NCBI GenBank assembly: GCA_937927945.1
Contig: CALEYW010000088.1
Location: forward strand, 1-64,000
Direction of reading: 5' to 3'
DNA: 64,000 nucleotides
Origin: an uncultured candidate division WPS-2 bacterium
GTDB lineage: Bacteria > Vulcanimicrobiota > Vulcanimicrobiia > Vulcanimicrobiales > Vulcanimicrobiaceae
Below, piece after piece: positions 16,332 through 25,240 of the stretch (the stretch's first letter is position 1; each line of letters begins with the position of its first letter). Made by a program: the position numbers and the translations under genes. The notes under the pieces are model-generated. The model saw only the letters and a program-made list of their open reading frames with translations, did not search any database and was not told where the DNA came from.

Positions 16332-18092
16332 ATGGCGACGCGGGCCTTCGTTCGCGTCGCACCGACGCGAGCGAAGCTTTCGCTGGTCTTCGTCTGTGCG
16401 CTGGCTTGCGCGCTGGCGACGCGGCTCGGCGTCGTTCAGGTGCACGACGGCCCCCGGCTTGCGCGCGCGGCGCTGGCGCAGCACGACGAGACGGTGGAGT
16501 CGTTCGCGCGGCGCGGCGCGATCCTCGACCGGGACGGCGGCGTGCTCGTGCGTTCGCTGCCGTCCGAGTCGATCTATGCCGTCCCGTCGAACGTCGTCGA
16601 CCCGCGCGCCGCGCAGAAGCTTGCGCCGGTCCTCCACATGCGGGTTGCCGATATCGACGCAACGCTGCGCGAGAAGCTGCAGTTCCGATGGCTTGCGCGC
16701 AAGGTTCCGCACGAAGTCGCCGAGCACGTGCACGCGCTCGGGATCGCCGGGATCGAGACGAAAGCCGAAGAGACCGGCCTGCGCTTCGTCGCGTCGGGCC
16801 GCCTTGCTTCGACCGTCGTCGGTTTCACCGGGACGGATGAAAACGGGCTCGACGGTCTCGAGTACGCGTTCGACGGACTGCTGCGCGGGACGCCGGGACG
16901 GATGAGCATCGAGGCCGATCAGTTCGGCCGCGCGATACCCTTCGGCGAGACTCACGTCGTCGACCGCGCCGTCCCAGGACGCACGATCGTCACCACGCTC
17001 GACCCGTACCTGCAGTTCGAAGCCGAACGCCTGCTGCGCGCCGACGTCAAGCGCTGGAGCGCGAAGAGCGGGACGGCGATCGTCATGGACCCGTGGACCG
17101 GCGAACTGCTCGCCGTCGCCAACATGCCCGACTTCGAGCCCGCCCGCTTCAACGCGTTTCCGAGCGACAGCTGGCGCGACCGCGCGGTCGCCGACGCGTA
17201 CGAACCCGGTTCCACCTTCAAGCTGATCACGGCGGCCGCGGCGCTGGAGAGCAAGAAGGTCGGTTCCGAGGCACGCTTTCCGGCGCTCGACGCGCTGCAC
17301 GTCGGCGGCCGCACGATCCGCAACGCGGAAGACGGCTTGATGGCCGGCAACTCCGGAACCGAATCGATCGAAGACATCATCGCATACTCGCACAACGTCG
17401 GCGCGGCGGAGATCGGGTTGTCGATCGGCAAGCGCCAGATGTACCGCATGATCCGCGCGTTCGGCTTCGGTTCGTCCACGCAGATCGAGCTGCCCGGCGA
17501 GAATCCCGGAATTCTGGATCCGCCCGAGGCCTGGAGCGGTTCGCAGCTCGCCACGATCTCCTTCGGCCACGGCATCTCGACCACGCCGCTGGCGCTCGTG
17601 CGCGCGTACGCCGCGATCGCCAACGGCGGTATGCTGCTGCGGCCACGGATCGTGCACGCGCTCGCCGACGCCGACGGGAACGTCTTCTATCGTTATCCGG
17701 CCGAGGTCGAGCACCGCGTCATTTCCACCCGCACGTCGGCGACGCTGATGCGGTATCTGCGCGCGGTCGTCGTCCGAGGCACGGGCAAAGAGACCGCTCG
17801 GGTCGCGGGTTACACGACCGCCGGCAAGACCGGAACGGCGCAAGTCGTCGAAAACGGACGCTACGAACCGGGTGCCTACGTTGCGTCGTTCGTCGGAATG
17901 ATCCCGGCGGAGCGTCCGCGCTACGTCATCTTGGTGAAGATCGAGCGTCCGCACGGTTCGATCTACGGTTCGGCCGTCGCCGCGCCGGTGTTCGCCGAAC
18001 TCGCGCGTGCCGCGATGCTGCACGCGGGGATCATGCCGTCCGCGCCGCCACGCTTGGTCTCCCACGGCGCCGCGACGAAGGGTGTGCGCTGA
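16332..18092 (+). CDS. ftsI: Division transpeptidase FtsI (PBP3)
   Basis: Class B penicillin-binding protein that cross-links septal peptidoglycan. An N-terminal membrane anchor (residues 16-36) precedes a pedestal domain and the transpeptidase domain. All three active-site motifs are present: Ser294-TFK in EPGSTFKL, Ser353-His-Asn355 in AYSHNVG, and Lys499-Thr-Gly in AGKTGTAQ. 586 residues is normal. The stop shares one base with the murE start (TGATG). Confidence 0.94.
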   Translation: MATRAFVRVAPTRAKLSLVFVCALACALATRLGVVQVHDGPRLARAALAQHDETVESFARRGAILDRDGGVLVRSLPSESIYAVPSNVVDPRAAQKLAPVLHMRVADIDATLREKLQFRWLARKVPHEVAEHVHALGIAGIETKAEETGLRFVASGRLASTVVGFTGTDENGLDGLEYAFDGLLRGTPGRMSIEADQFGRAIPFGETHVVDRAVPGRTIVTTLDPYLQFEAERLLRADVKRWSAKSGTAIVMDPWTGELLAVANMPDFEPARFNAFPSDSWRDRAVADAYEPGSTFKLITAAAALESKKVGSEARFPALDALHVGGRTIRNAEDGLMAGNSGTESIEDIIAYSHNVGAAEIGLSIGKRQMYRMIRAFGFGSSTQIELPGENPGILDPPEAWSGSQLATISFGHGISTTPLALVRAYAAIANGGMLLRPRIVHALADADGNVFYRYPAEVEHRVISTRTSATLMRYLRAVVVRGTGKETARVAGYTTAGKTGTAQVVENGRYEPGAYVASFVGMIPAERPRYVILVKIERPHGSIYGSAVAAPVFAELARAAMLHAGIMPSAPPRLVSHGAATKGVR

Positions 18093-19522
18093 TGCGAGAG
18101 ACGGCGAGACTCGTAGCGGCCCTGCGGGGCGCACGCGTCGTCGGCGAACTTCCGCCGCTGGTCGAAGCAATCTCCTCCGATTCGCGCGCGGTCCTGCCGG
18201 GGACGATGTTCGTCGCTCTGCGCGGCGAGCGGGTCGACGGCCACGCGTACGTGACCGGCGCGATCGCGCGCGGCGCCTCCGTCATCGTCGCCGAACGCGA
18301 GCTGAACAGCAGCGTACCGTTGGTCGTCGTCCCCGATACGCGCGTGGCGGCGTCCGCGCTCGCCGACGCGTTCTACGACCACCCTTCGCAGTCGCTCGCG
18401 GTGGTCGGCGTGACCGGCACGAACGGTAAGACGACCACCACACACTTGGTGCGCGACGTGATCGAAGCGGCCGGGATCCCGTGCGGCGTCGTCGGAACGC
18501 TGGGCGGCGCGTTTCGCGATCGACGCTGGGAGCTCTCGAACACCACGCCGCTCGCGCTCGAACTGCAAGCGCTGCTCGCGTCGATGCGCGATGCGGGCGC
18601 GCGTGCGGTCGCCATGGAGGTGTCCTCGCACGCGTTGGCACTGAACCGGGTCGACCACGTGCGGTTTGCCGTCGCCGCGCTGACGAACATCACCCGCGAT
18701 CATCTCGACTTTCACGGCACGTTCGAACGCTACACGGCGGCGAAGCGCCGTCTGTTCGATCTTGCGCCGCGCGCCGTGCTCAACGTCGACGATGCCGCCG
18801 GCGCGGCCTTCGCGCGCGAGCTCCGCGGCGCGACGACGTATGCGATCGACGCGGAGGCGGAACTGCGCGCGACCGTCGTGCAGTTGGACGGCGACGGCTC
18901 GACCTTCAATCTCGGCGCGCTGCGCGTCAGCGTCGCGTTGCCCGGCCGGTTCAACGTGCGCAACGCGCTGGCCGCGTTCGGGATCGGCCGGGCGCTGGGG
19001 ATCGACGACGTGACGATCGTGAACGGTCTCGCGGCGACGCGCGCCGTCCCCGGCCGCATGGAGCGCATCGGCGCCTTCGGCATCGATGCGATCGTCGACT
19101 ATGCGCACACGCCGGACGCGCTGGAGAACGTGCTCTCCGCGGCCCGCGAGACGACCCGCGGCGACTTGATCGTCGTGTTCGGCTGCGGCGGCGACCGCGA
19201 TCCGGGAAAGCGCGCGGAGATGGGCGAGATCGCCGCGCGACTCGCCGACCGCGTCATCGTCACCTCCGACAACCCGCGCTCCGAAGATCCGCTGGAGATC
19301 GCGAAGTCGATCGCCAACGGGTTCGAACGAACCGACATCGTGCTCGACCGCCGGGCTGCGATCCGGCGCGCGATCGTGCAGGCGCAAGCCGGAGACACCG
19401 TAGTCGTAGCCGGCAAGGGCCACGAAGCCTACCAGATCGTCGGGGAGGAAACCCGCCCCTTCGACGACCGCGACGAAGTCCGCATCGCCTTCAACAAGCG
19501 CGCGGAGGCGGTCAGAAGATGA
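18092..19522 (+). CDS. murE: UDP-MurNAc-L-Ala-D-Glu:meso-DAP ligase
   Basis: ATP-dependent addition of the third stem residue. Mur-ligase P-loop GVTGTNGKTTTT at about residues 106-117, EVSSHAL at 176-182, and TNITRDHLDFHGT near 198-210. DNPRSEDP at 393-400 is the meso-diaminopimelate signature, so the organism most likely has DAP-type peptidoglycan. 476 residues. Start ATG 18092 shares one base with the ftsI stop; its own stop overlaps a tiny ORF by ATGA. Confidence 0.95.
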   Translation: MRETARLVAALRGARVVGELPPLVEAISSDSRAVLPGTMFVALRGERVDGHAYVTGAIARGASVIVAERELNSSVPLVVVPDTRVAASALADAFYDHPSQSLAVVGVTGTNGKTTTTHLVRDVIEAAGIPCGVVGTLGGAFRDRRWELSNTTPLALELQALLASMRDAGARAVAMEVSSHALALNRVDHVRFAVAALTNITRDHLDFHGTFERYTAAKRRLFDLAPRAVLNVDDAAGAAFARELRGATTYAIDAEAELRATVVQLDGDGSTFNLGALRVSVALPGRFNVRNALAAFGIGRALGIDDVTIVNGLAATRAVPGRMERIGAFGIDAIVDYAHTPDALENVLSAARETTRGDLIVVFGCGGDRDPGKRAEMGEIAARLADRVIVTSDNPRSEDPLEIAKSIANGFERTDIVLDRRAAIRRAIVQAQAGDTVVVAGKGHEAYQIVGEETRPFDDRDEVRIAFNKRAEAVRR

Positions 19523-19575
19523 CGGTCATGGACCGAGCAGAGCGTGCAGCCAGAGCGGAGCGCCTTTCAACATGA
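19519..19575 (+). CDS. 18-residue bridging ORF between murE and murF
   Basis: ATG 19519 overlaps the murE stop in ATGA (19519-19522), and its TGA (19573-19575) overlaps the murF start in ATGA (19572-19575). The peptide MTVMDRAERAARAERLST is basic and Ala/Arg-rich with no known relative. The double overlap would let ribosomes finishing murE run on to murF, a likely translational relay. Whether the peptide itself has a role is unknown; it could also be chance. Confidence 0.45.
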   Translation: MTVMDRAERAARAERLST

Positions 19576-20942
19576 GGCTGCCCGTCGGCGATGCTATCGC
19601 TGCGACTCACGCACAGGTCATCAACGATGGCGCGTTGCCCGCGTCGTTGTTGGTGCAGACGGATTCGCGGGCGATCGAGCGTGGGGCGACGTTCTTGGCG
19701 CTGCGTGGCGAGCGGTTCGACGGGCACCGGTACGTGGAGCAGGCGTACGCGCGCGGCGTGGCGTGCGCGATCGTGGACGACGCCCAGACGGTTCCGCCCG
19801 GCAGGCCCGCGCTCGTCGTGGCCGATACGCTGCAGGCGTACCTCGATCTCGGCGCGCTCGCGCGCACGCGGATCGCGGGAACAGTCGTCGGCATCACCGG
19901 TTCGACCGGCAAAACGACGACCAAGGGGTTCCTCTTCGCGCTCCTGCGCGCGGCCGGCATCCCGGTCACCGCGACGCCGGAGAACGAGAACAATGAAGTC
20001 GGGGTCGCGAAGTTTCTGTGCGGCCTCGAAGACGGCGATCCGCGCGTCGCGATCGTCGAGATGGGCGCGCGCAAGTATCGCGACCTCGACGTGCTGGTGG
20101 CCGCCGCGCGGCCGGACGTCGGCGTGCTGACCAACGTCGGCGAAGCGCACCTCGAGATCATGGGCAGCCGCACGCGAATCGCGGAGACGAAGTGGGCGCT
20201 TCCGGCCGGATCGCGGCGCGCGGTGCTCAATCTCGAGGACGAGGCGTCCCGCGCGCGCGCGGGCGAACTTCCCGCGCCGCCGGTGTGGTATGGGATCGAT
20301 CTGGAGCGGCCGCCGCACGGCCAACGCGCCGTCGTGATCGAGACGGATGCCGCCTGGTGCATCGCGGAGGACGAGACGACCGAGAGCTACCGGTTGGCGA
20401 TCGGTTTTCCCGGCGACCACAACCGGCGCAACCTCGCCGGTGCGTTCGCCGCGGCGATGCTGTGCGGCGCGGCGCCGGGCGCGCTCGCTGCGGCGGTCGG
20501 CGCGCTGTCGCTCCCGCACGGGCGGTACGAAGTCGTCGAGCTCGCCGAGGACGTGCGGCTCGTGTTCGACGCGTACAACGCGTCGCTCTCCGGGACGCTT
20601 GCGACGCTCGCGACGTTCGGACGCGAAGAAGCGGAACGGCGCATCGCCGTGCTGGGCGGGATGGCGGAGCTCGGCATCGACTCGCCGGTAATGCACGAAA
20701 AAGTCGGCGAGATCGCCGCGAAGCGAGCGGACGTCGTGCTCGCCGGCGGACGTTTCGCCGAGGACACCGTGCGCGGCGTCGAACGAGCCGGCGGCACCGC
20801 CGTGACGTACGCCGAGAATTCGGACGCGGTCACGTGGCTGCGCGCAAACCTACGGCGCGGCGATGCGGTTCTGCTCAAGGGTTCGCGCGCGTACAAGATG
20901 GAGGAGATCGCGACGGCGCTGGGCGCCGAGGTGTTCGCGTGA
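19572..20942 (+). CDS. murF: UDP-MurNAc-tripeptide:D-Ala-D-Ala ligase
   Basis: Adds D-Ala-D-Ala to the UDP-MurNAc-tripeptide. The P-loop GITGSTGKTTTK is at residues 108-118, followed by the MurF-specific NNEVGVAKFL (140-149) and later EMGARKYRDL. 456 residues is normal. ATG 19572 is preceded by a purine-rich AGAGCGGAGCG stretch rather than a strong ribosome binding site, consistent with translational coupling to the small ORF before it. The stop overlaps the CofE-like gene by GTGA. Confidence 0.94.
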   Translation: MRLPVGDAIAATHAQVINDGALPASLLVQTDSRAIERGATFLALRGERFDGHRYVEQAYARGVACAIVDDAQTVPPGRPALVVADTLQAYLDLGALARTRIAGTVVGITGSTGKTTTKGFLFALLRAAGIPVTATPENENNEVGVAKFLCGLEDGDPRVAIVEMGARKYRDLDVLVAAARPDVGVLTNVGEAHLEIMGSRTRIAETKWALPAGSRRAVLNLEDEASRARAGELPAPPVWYGIDLERPPHGQRAVVIETDAAWCIAEDETTESYRLAIGFPGDHNRRNLAGAFAAAMLCGAAPGALAAAVGALSLPHGRYEVVELAEDVRLVFDAYNASLSGTLATLATFGREEAERRIAVLGGMAELGIDSPVMHEKVGEIAAKRADVVLAGGRFAEDTVRGVERAGGTAVTYAENSDAVTWLRANLRRGDAVLLKGSRAYKMEEIATALGAEVFA

Positions 20943-21637
20943 TTCCGGTCGCCGTTCGCGAAGCCGGTCTGCCCGACGGCGTCGTTGCGATCCCCGTGCG
21001 GACGCGGCTGATCGCTCCGGGCGATGATCTCGCGAGCGTCGTCGGCGCTGCGGTCCGCGGGATCGCGCGTCCCGGCGACGTCGTCGCGATCGCCGAGACG
21101 GCGGTGGCGATCGCGCAGTCGCGCTTCATCCCGGCCGAATTCATTCGCCCTTCGCGCCTGGCGCTCGCGCTCTCCCGGCGCGCCGGCGCGCTCGCCACGG
21201 TCAGCCAGCCCGAGTCGATGCAGCTGGTGATCGACCAAGCCGGCCCGCGCAAGGTCGTGTGGGCGACCATCGCGCACGTGCTGGGCCGGCTGCGCGGGAA
21301 GCGCGGGGTCTTCTACGAGATTCTCGGTGAGGCGATCGCGGCGATCGACGGCTACACCGGCACGCTGCCGCCCTACGAACGCGCGATCGTCCTCGGACCC
21401 GCCGAACCCGACCGCGTCTCCGCCGAGCTCGCCGCCGCGCTCGGCGTGCACGTCGCGATCGTCGATGCGAACGACCTGCACCGCGCGAAGGCGCTCGGCG
21501 CCTCACCGCTGCTGGACCGCGGTGCCGTCGAGTGCGCGCTGCTCGGCAACCCGCACGGCAACGGCGACGAGCAGACGCCGCTCGTCGTGCTGGCCTGGCG
21601 CGGCGACGGACCGAACCCGCTGGTGAGCGCGCCGTGA
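20939..21637 (+). CDS. CofE-like (F420-0:gamma-glutamyl ligase family) protein
   Basis: 232 residues. The beginning (VAIPVRTRLIAPGDDLASVV, then RPGDVVAIAETAVAIAQ) follows the N-terminus of CofE/FbiB ligases, which add glutamate to coenzyme F420 through a gamma linkage. The C-terminal half is less like CofE and has no obvious [F420-0] signature that I can name. It is embedded between murF and mraY with GTGA overlaps on both sides, so it must be co-expressed with cell-wall synthesis. That context makes glutamate ligation to a wall precursor, or a regulatory role, as plausible as F420 synthesis. Other F420 genes are not in the window. Confidence 0.7.
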   Translation: MIPVAVREAGLPDGVVAIPVRTRLIAPGDDLASVVGAAVRGIARPGDVVAIAETAVAIAQSRFIPAEFIRPSRLALALSRRAGALATVSQPESMQLVIDQAGPRKVVWATIAHVLGRLRGKRGVFYEILGEAIAAIDGYTGTLPPYERAIVLGPAEPDRVSAELAAALGVHVAIVDANDLHRAKALGASPLLDRGAVECALLGNPHGNGDEQTPLVVLAWRGDGPNPLVSAP

Positions 21638-22665
21638 GCGACGTCAACGTCTTCGCCGGCTATCCGGCGTGGTTTTTCGTCGTGATGTACCCGATCGTCA
21701 CGTGGCCGTTCGGCTTTGGCGCGCTCGCAGTCGGCGCGCTGCTCGGGACGGTGCCGGCGTTCATTGTGACGGCGCTCCTCGGCAAGCCGCTGATCGCACG
21801 GCTTCGGCGCGCCTCCGCGAGACAAACCGCCTACGAGGACGCGCCCGAAACGCATCAGGTCAAGACGGGTACCCCGACGATGGGCGGCGTGCTCTTCGGC
21901 GTCGCGCCCGTCGTCGCGCTGGTCCTGCTGCCTTCGCGCGCGACGCTTGCGCTGGCCGTCCTGACGTATTCGTGCATGGCGATCGGCGCGATCGACGACC
22001 TCGCGAAGATTCGCGGAAACAAGAACAAAGGTTTGCGAGCGCTGCCGAAATTCGGCTTGACGGGACTCGCCGCGGTCGCGTTTCTGCTGGTCGCCGGGCC
22101 ACAGCCGATGGTCTTCGCAGGCATCGGCCCCGTCGCGCCTTGGCTCTGGTACGGTCTTTCGGTGTGTGTGATCCTCGCGACCACGCACGCCGTGAACCTC
22201 ACCGACGGGCTCGACGGACTTGCCGCAGGAACGATCGTGCCGCCGCTCGCCGTGCTGGTGTGCGTCTCGGCGATCGTTGTCGCACCGCTCGGCGTCCCGC
22301 TCTTCGCGTGCGCGACGATCGGCGCGGTGCTCGGATTCTTCGTCTACAACCGCCATCCGGCGACGGTGTTCATGGGCGACACGGGCTCGCTCGCACTCGG
22401 CGGAGCGCTTGCCGGCGTCGCCATCCTGAGCGGCGCGCAACTGCTCTTGCTGCTCGTCGGCGGCGTGTTCGTCGCCGAAACCTTGAGTGTGATCATTCAA
22501 GTCGCCTCGTACAAGACGACGCGGCGCCGCGTCTTCCGCATGAGTCCGCTGCACCATCACTTCGAACTCGCCGGTTGGTCGGAGACGAAGGTGACCGCGC
22601 GCTTTTGGCTCGCTTCGCTCGTCCTCTCGCTCTTGGGCTTCGCCCTGATCGCGCGGTCCGCATGA
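21634..22665 (+). CDS. mraY: Phospho-MurNAc-pentapeptide transferase
   Basis: Makes lipid I by transferring phospho-MurNAc-pentapeptide to undecaprenyl phosphate. The aspartates are visible: Asp121-Asp122 in AIDDLAK, NLTDGLDG at 188-195 and FMGDTGS at 246-252, followed by the HHHFE box near the C-terminus. About ten membrane segments over 343 residues, as usual. Start GTG 21634 overlaps the CofE-like stop; stop overlaps the murD start. Confidence 0.95.
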   Translation: MSDVNVFAGYPAWFFVVMYPIVTWPFGFGALAVGALLGTVPAFIVTALLGKPLIARLRRASARQTAYEDAPETHQVKTGTPTMGGVLFGVAPVVALVLLPSRATLALAVLTYSCMAIGAIDDLAKIRGNKNKGLRALPKFGLTGLAAVAFLLVAGPQPMVFAGIGPVAPWLWYGLSVCVILATTHAVNLTDGLDGLAAGTIVPPLAVLVCVSAIVVAPLGVPLFACATIGAVLGFFVYNRHPATVFMGDTGSLALGGALAGVAILSGAQLLLLLVGGVFVAETLSVIIQVASYKTTRRRVFRMSPLHHHFELAGWSETKVTARFWLASLVLSLLGFALIARSA

Positions 22666-24077
22666 ACATCTTCCCGGCCGACGGTCGTTTCGATCGTAAC
22701 GAACACGTCCTGGTGATCGGCTTGGGCCGCAGCGGACGGACCAGCGTCGAGGTCCTGCGGGAGCGAGTCGGCTCGCTCGCCGCGACCGACGAGGCGCCTT
22801 CCGAGCAGCTGGCCGAAGCGCTCGCCGAACTCGAGGCGCGCGGCGTGCCGTTCATCGCACCCGACGCGCTCGGCGACGTGCTCGCCACGACCTCGGTCGC
22901 CGTCCTCTCGCCGGGCATTCCGCTCACCGCGCCGATCGTGCGCCGCGTCCAAGCCGCCGGCGTTCCCGTCTTCAGCGAAGTCGAGGTCGCGTACCGCATC
23001 TGCAAGGCGCCGATCGTCGCCGTGACCGGGACGAAAGGGAAGTCGACGACGACGGCGCTGGTCGGCGCGCTGTTCACCGCCGCCGGCACGACCGTGCACG
23101 TCGGCGGCAACATCGGCAACGCGCTGATCGGCGAAACGGCGTTCGCCGCCGCGAGCGACTGGGTCGTCGCCGAAGTCAGCTCGTTTCAGCTCGAGTCGAT
23201 CCGCTCGTTCAAACCGCGCGTCTCGCTGATCACCAACATCACGCCCGACCACCTCGACCGCTACCCCTCGATGGAAGAGTACGCCGAGGCCAAGTTCCGC
23301 ATCTTCACCAACCAGGGTCCGCACGACACGTTCGTCGGCAACTTCGACGACGAGATCATCCGTACGGCCCCGGGCGAAGACGGCAACCGCATCAAGGCGC
23401 GCACGCAGTGGTTCGCGTCCGAGCCGCGCCGCAATTCGACGCTGTACCTGCGCGGTGGGACGCAGATCGTGTACGCGCCGCCGACCGGCGATCCGCGTCC
23501 CGTCGATGTCATGAACGTCGCCGACATCCCGCTGCTCGGGCGCCACAACGTGGAAAACGTGATGGGCGCGATCCTGGTCGCGCTCGCGGCTGGCCTGCCG
23601 CTCGACGCGATCCGCGAGGGCGTGCGCACGTTCCGCCCGCTCGGTCATCGGCTCGAAGCGATCGGCGAGGTGGACGGCGTGCAGTTCGTTGACGACTCGA
23701 AGGCGACCAATCCGGGTTCGGTCATCGCGGCGATGCGTTCGTTCGACCGTCCGATCGTGCTGATCGCGGGCGGCAAGGCGAAGGGCACGGAGTTCGCCGA
23801 GATGGGCAAGGTCGTCTCCTCGCGCGCGAAGGCCGTCGTGCTGATCGGGGAGGCGGCCGACGAGATCGCCGCGGTCGTCAAACGTGCCGCCGTCGCCCGC
23901 GCGGCGTCGATGGAGGAGGCCGTCGAGAAGGCGCGCGCGTTCGCCGAGCCGGGCGACGTCGTGCTGCTGTCGCCGGGCTGCGCGTCGTTCGACATGTTCC
24001 GCTCGGCCGAACATCGCGGGCAGCTGTTCGCGGACGCCGTCCGCACACTGCGCGGCTCGGTACCCGATGCACGCTAG
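22662..24077 (+). CDS. murD: UDP-MurNAc-L-Ala:D-Glu ligase
   Basis: Adds D-glutamate to UDP-MurNAc-L-Ala. The Rossmann-type N-terminus (HVLVIGLGRSGRTS, residues 15-28) is followed by the P-loop VTGTKGKSTTT at 121-131, then EVSSFQLESI and NITPDHLDRY, and VDDSKATNPGS in the C-terminal domain. 471 residues. ATGA overlap with mraY; its 3' end overlaps the ftsW start by 11 bases. Confidence 0.95.
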   Translation: MNIFPADGRFDRNEHVLVIGLGRSGRTSVEVLRERVGSLAATDEAPSEQLAEALAELEARGVPFIAPDALGDVLATTSVAVLSPGIPLTAPIVRRVQAAGVPVFSEVEVAYRICKAPIVAVTGTKGKSTTTALVGALFTAAGTTVHVGGNIGNALIGETAFAAASDWVVAEVSSFQLESIRSFKPRVSLITNITPDHLDRYPSMEEYAEAKFRIFTNQGPHDTFVGNFDDEIIRTAPGEDGNRIKARTQWFASEPRRNSTLYLRGGTQIVYAPPTGDPRPVDVMNVADIPLLGRHNVENVMGAILVALAAGLPLDAIREGVRTFRPLGHRLEAIGEVDGVQFVDDSKATNPGSVIAAMRSFDRPIVLIAGGKAKGTEFAEMGKVVSSRAKAVVLIGEAADEIAAVVKRAAVARAASMEEAVEKARAFAEPGDVVLLSPGCASFDMFRSAEHRGQLFADAVRTLRGSVPDAR

Positions 24078-25236
24078 CGGGTTAGGGCGCAGACGGCCCA
24101 ATCCGAGCGGTTCGAGCTTCGTCCGGGCAACGCGTCAAAAGACGGTACTCAAGCCGCCGGACGCGCTGCTGCTGGGTGCGGTCGCGTTCCTGCTGACGCT
24201 GGGTTTGGTCATGGTGTTCAGCGCGTCGAGCGTGACCGCGTACACGTACTACCACGACAACGCGTACTTCCTCAAACATCAGCTCGTCTACGTCGCGGTC
24301 GGGCTCGTCATCGCGTACGCGGCGTACCGCGTCGACTACCGCAAGCTCAAGCGGCTCGCCCCGGGCGCGGTGGTGATCGCGATGATCCTGCTGCTGCTCA
24401 CCCTGATCCCGCACGTCGGGTTCGCGACGGGCGGCGCGCGCCGCTGGCTGGGCTTTCATGCGATCTCGTTTCAGCCCTCGGAGTTCGCGAAGCTCGTGCT
24501 CGTGCTGTTTCTCGCCGCGAAGCTGGCGCAGCTCGGCGAGGGGGTGCGCTCGCTCTCGCGAGGCGTCGTGCTGATCTTCTTCGTCGCGCTGCTGATCGCG
24601 CTGCCCGTCTTCTTCGAACCGGACATGGGCACCGCGTCGCTGATGATCTTCACCGCGTTCGCGATGCTGTTCACGGCCGGCGCGCGGATCGAGCACCTCG
24701 TGCTGAGCGCACTCGCGATGCTCCCCGCCGTGCTGCTCGCCGTCGGGTCCTCGGCGTACAAACGCGCGCGAATCTTCGCGTTCATCAACCCGTGGAAGGA
24801 CGCGCAGAATACCGGCTTCCACATCGTGCAATCGCTGCTGGCGCTCGGCAGCGGCGGGATCTTGGGACTGGGCCTGGGCGCGTCGCGGCAGAAGTATTTC
24901 TATCTGCCGGAGGCCCACAACGATTTCATCTTCGCCGTGCTCGGTGAAGAGCTCGGCATGCTGGGCGGCCTCGTCGTGATCGCGTTGTTCGTGCTGTTCG
25001 CGATCCGCGCGGTCACGCTCGCGATCAAGGCGCCCGACCGGTTCGGGATGCTCCTCGCGATGGGCTGCACGTTCCTGATCGTCATTCAGGCGTTCATCAA
25101 CATCGGCGTCGTGACGGGCTCGTGGCCGGTGACGGGCGTCCCGCTGCCGTTCATCTCGTTCGGCGGCACCTCGATGATCGTCTCGCTAGTCGCGGTCGCG
25201 CTCATCGCCAACGTCGGCCGCTACCGCACGACCTGA
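24067..25236 (+). CDS. ftsW: Septal glycosyltransferase FtsW
   Basis: SEDS-family polymerase of peptidoglycan glycan strands, acting with FtsI. About ten membrane segments; family motifs GLVMVFSASS, GGARRWLGF, FQPSEFAKL, PEAHNDFIFAVLGEELG and PLPFISFGGTS are all present. The 389 residues begin with an Arg-rich cytoplasmic tail of some 30 residues. The ATG lies inside the last codons of murD (11-base overlap). Confidence 0.94.
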   Translation: MHASGLGRRRPNPSGSSFVRATRQKTVLKPPDALLLGAVAFLLTLGLVMVFSASSVTAYTYYHDNAYFLKHQLVYVAVGLVIAYAAYRVDYRKLKRLAPGAVVIAMILLLLTLIPHVGFATGGARRWLGFHAISFQPSEFAKLVLVLFLAAKLAQLGEGVRSLSRGVVLIFFVALLIALPVFFEPDMGTASLMIFTAFAMLFTAGARIEHLVLSALAMLPAVLLAVGSSAYKRARIFAFINPWKDAQNTGFHIVQSLLALGSGGILGLGLGASRQKYFYLPEAHNDFIFAVLGEELGMLGGLVVIALFVLFAIRAVTLAIKAPDRFGMLLAMGCTFLIVIQAFINIGVVTGSWPVTGVPLPFISFGGTSMIVSLVAVALIANVGRYRTT

Positions 25237-25240
25237 ATCG

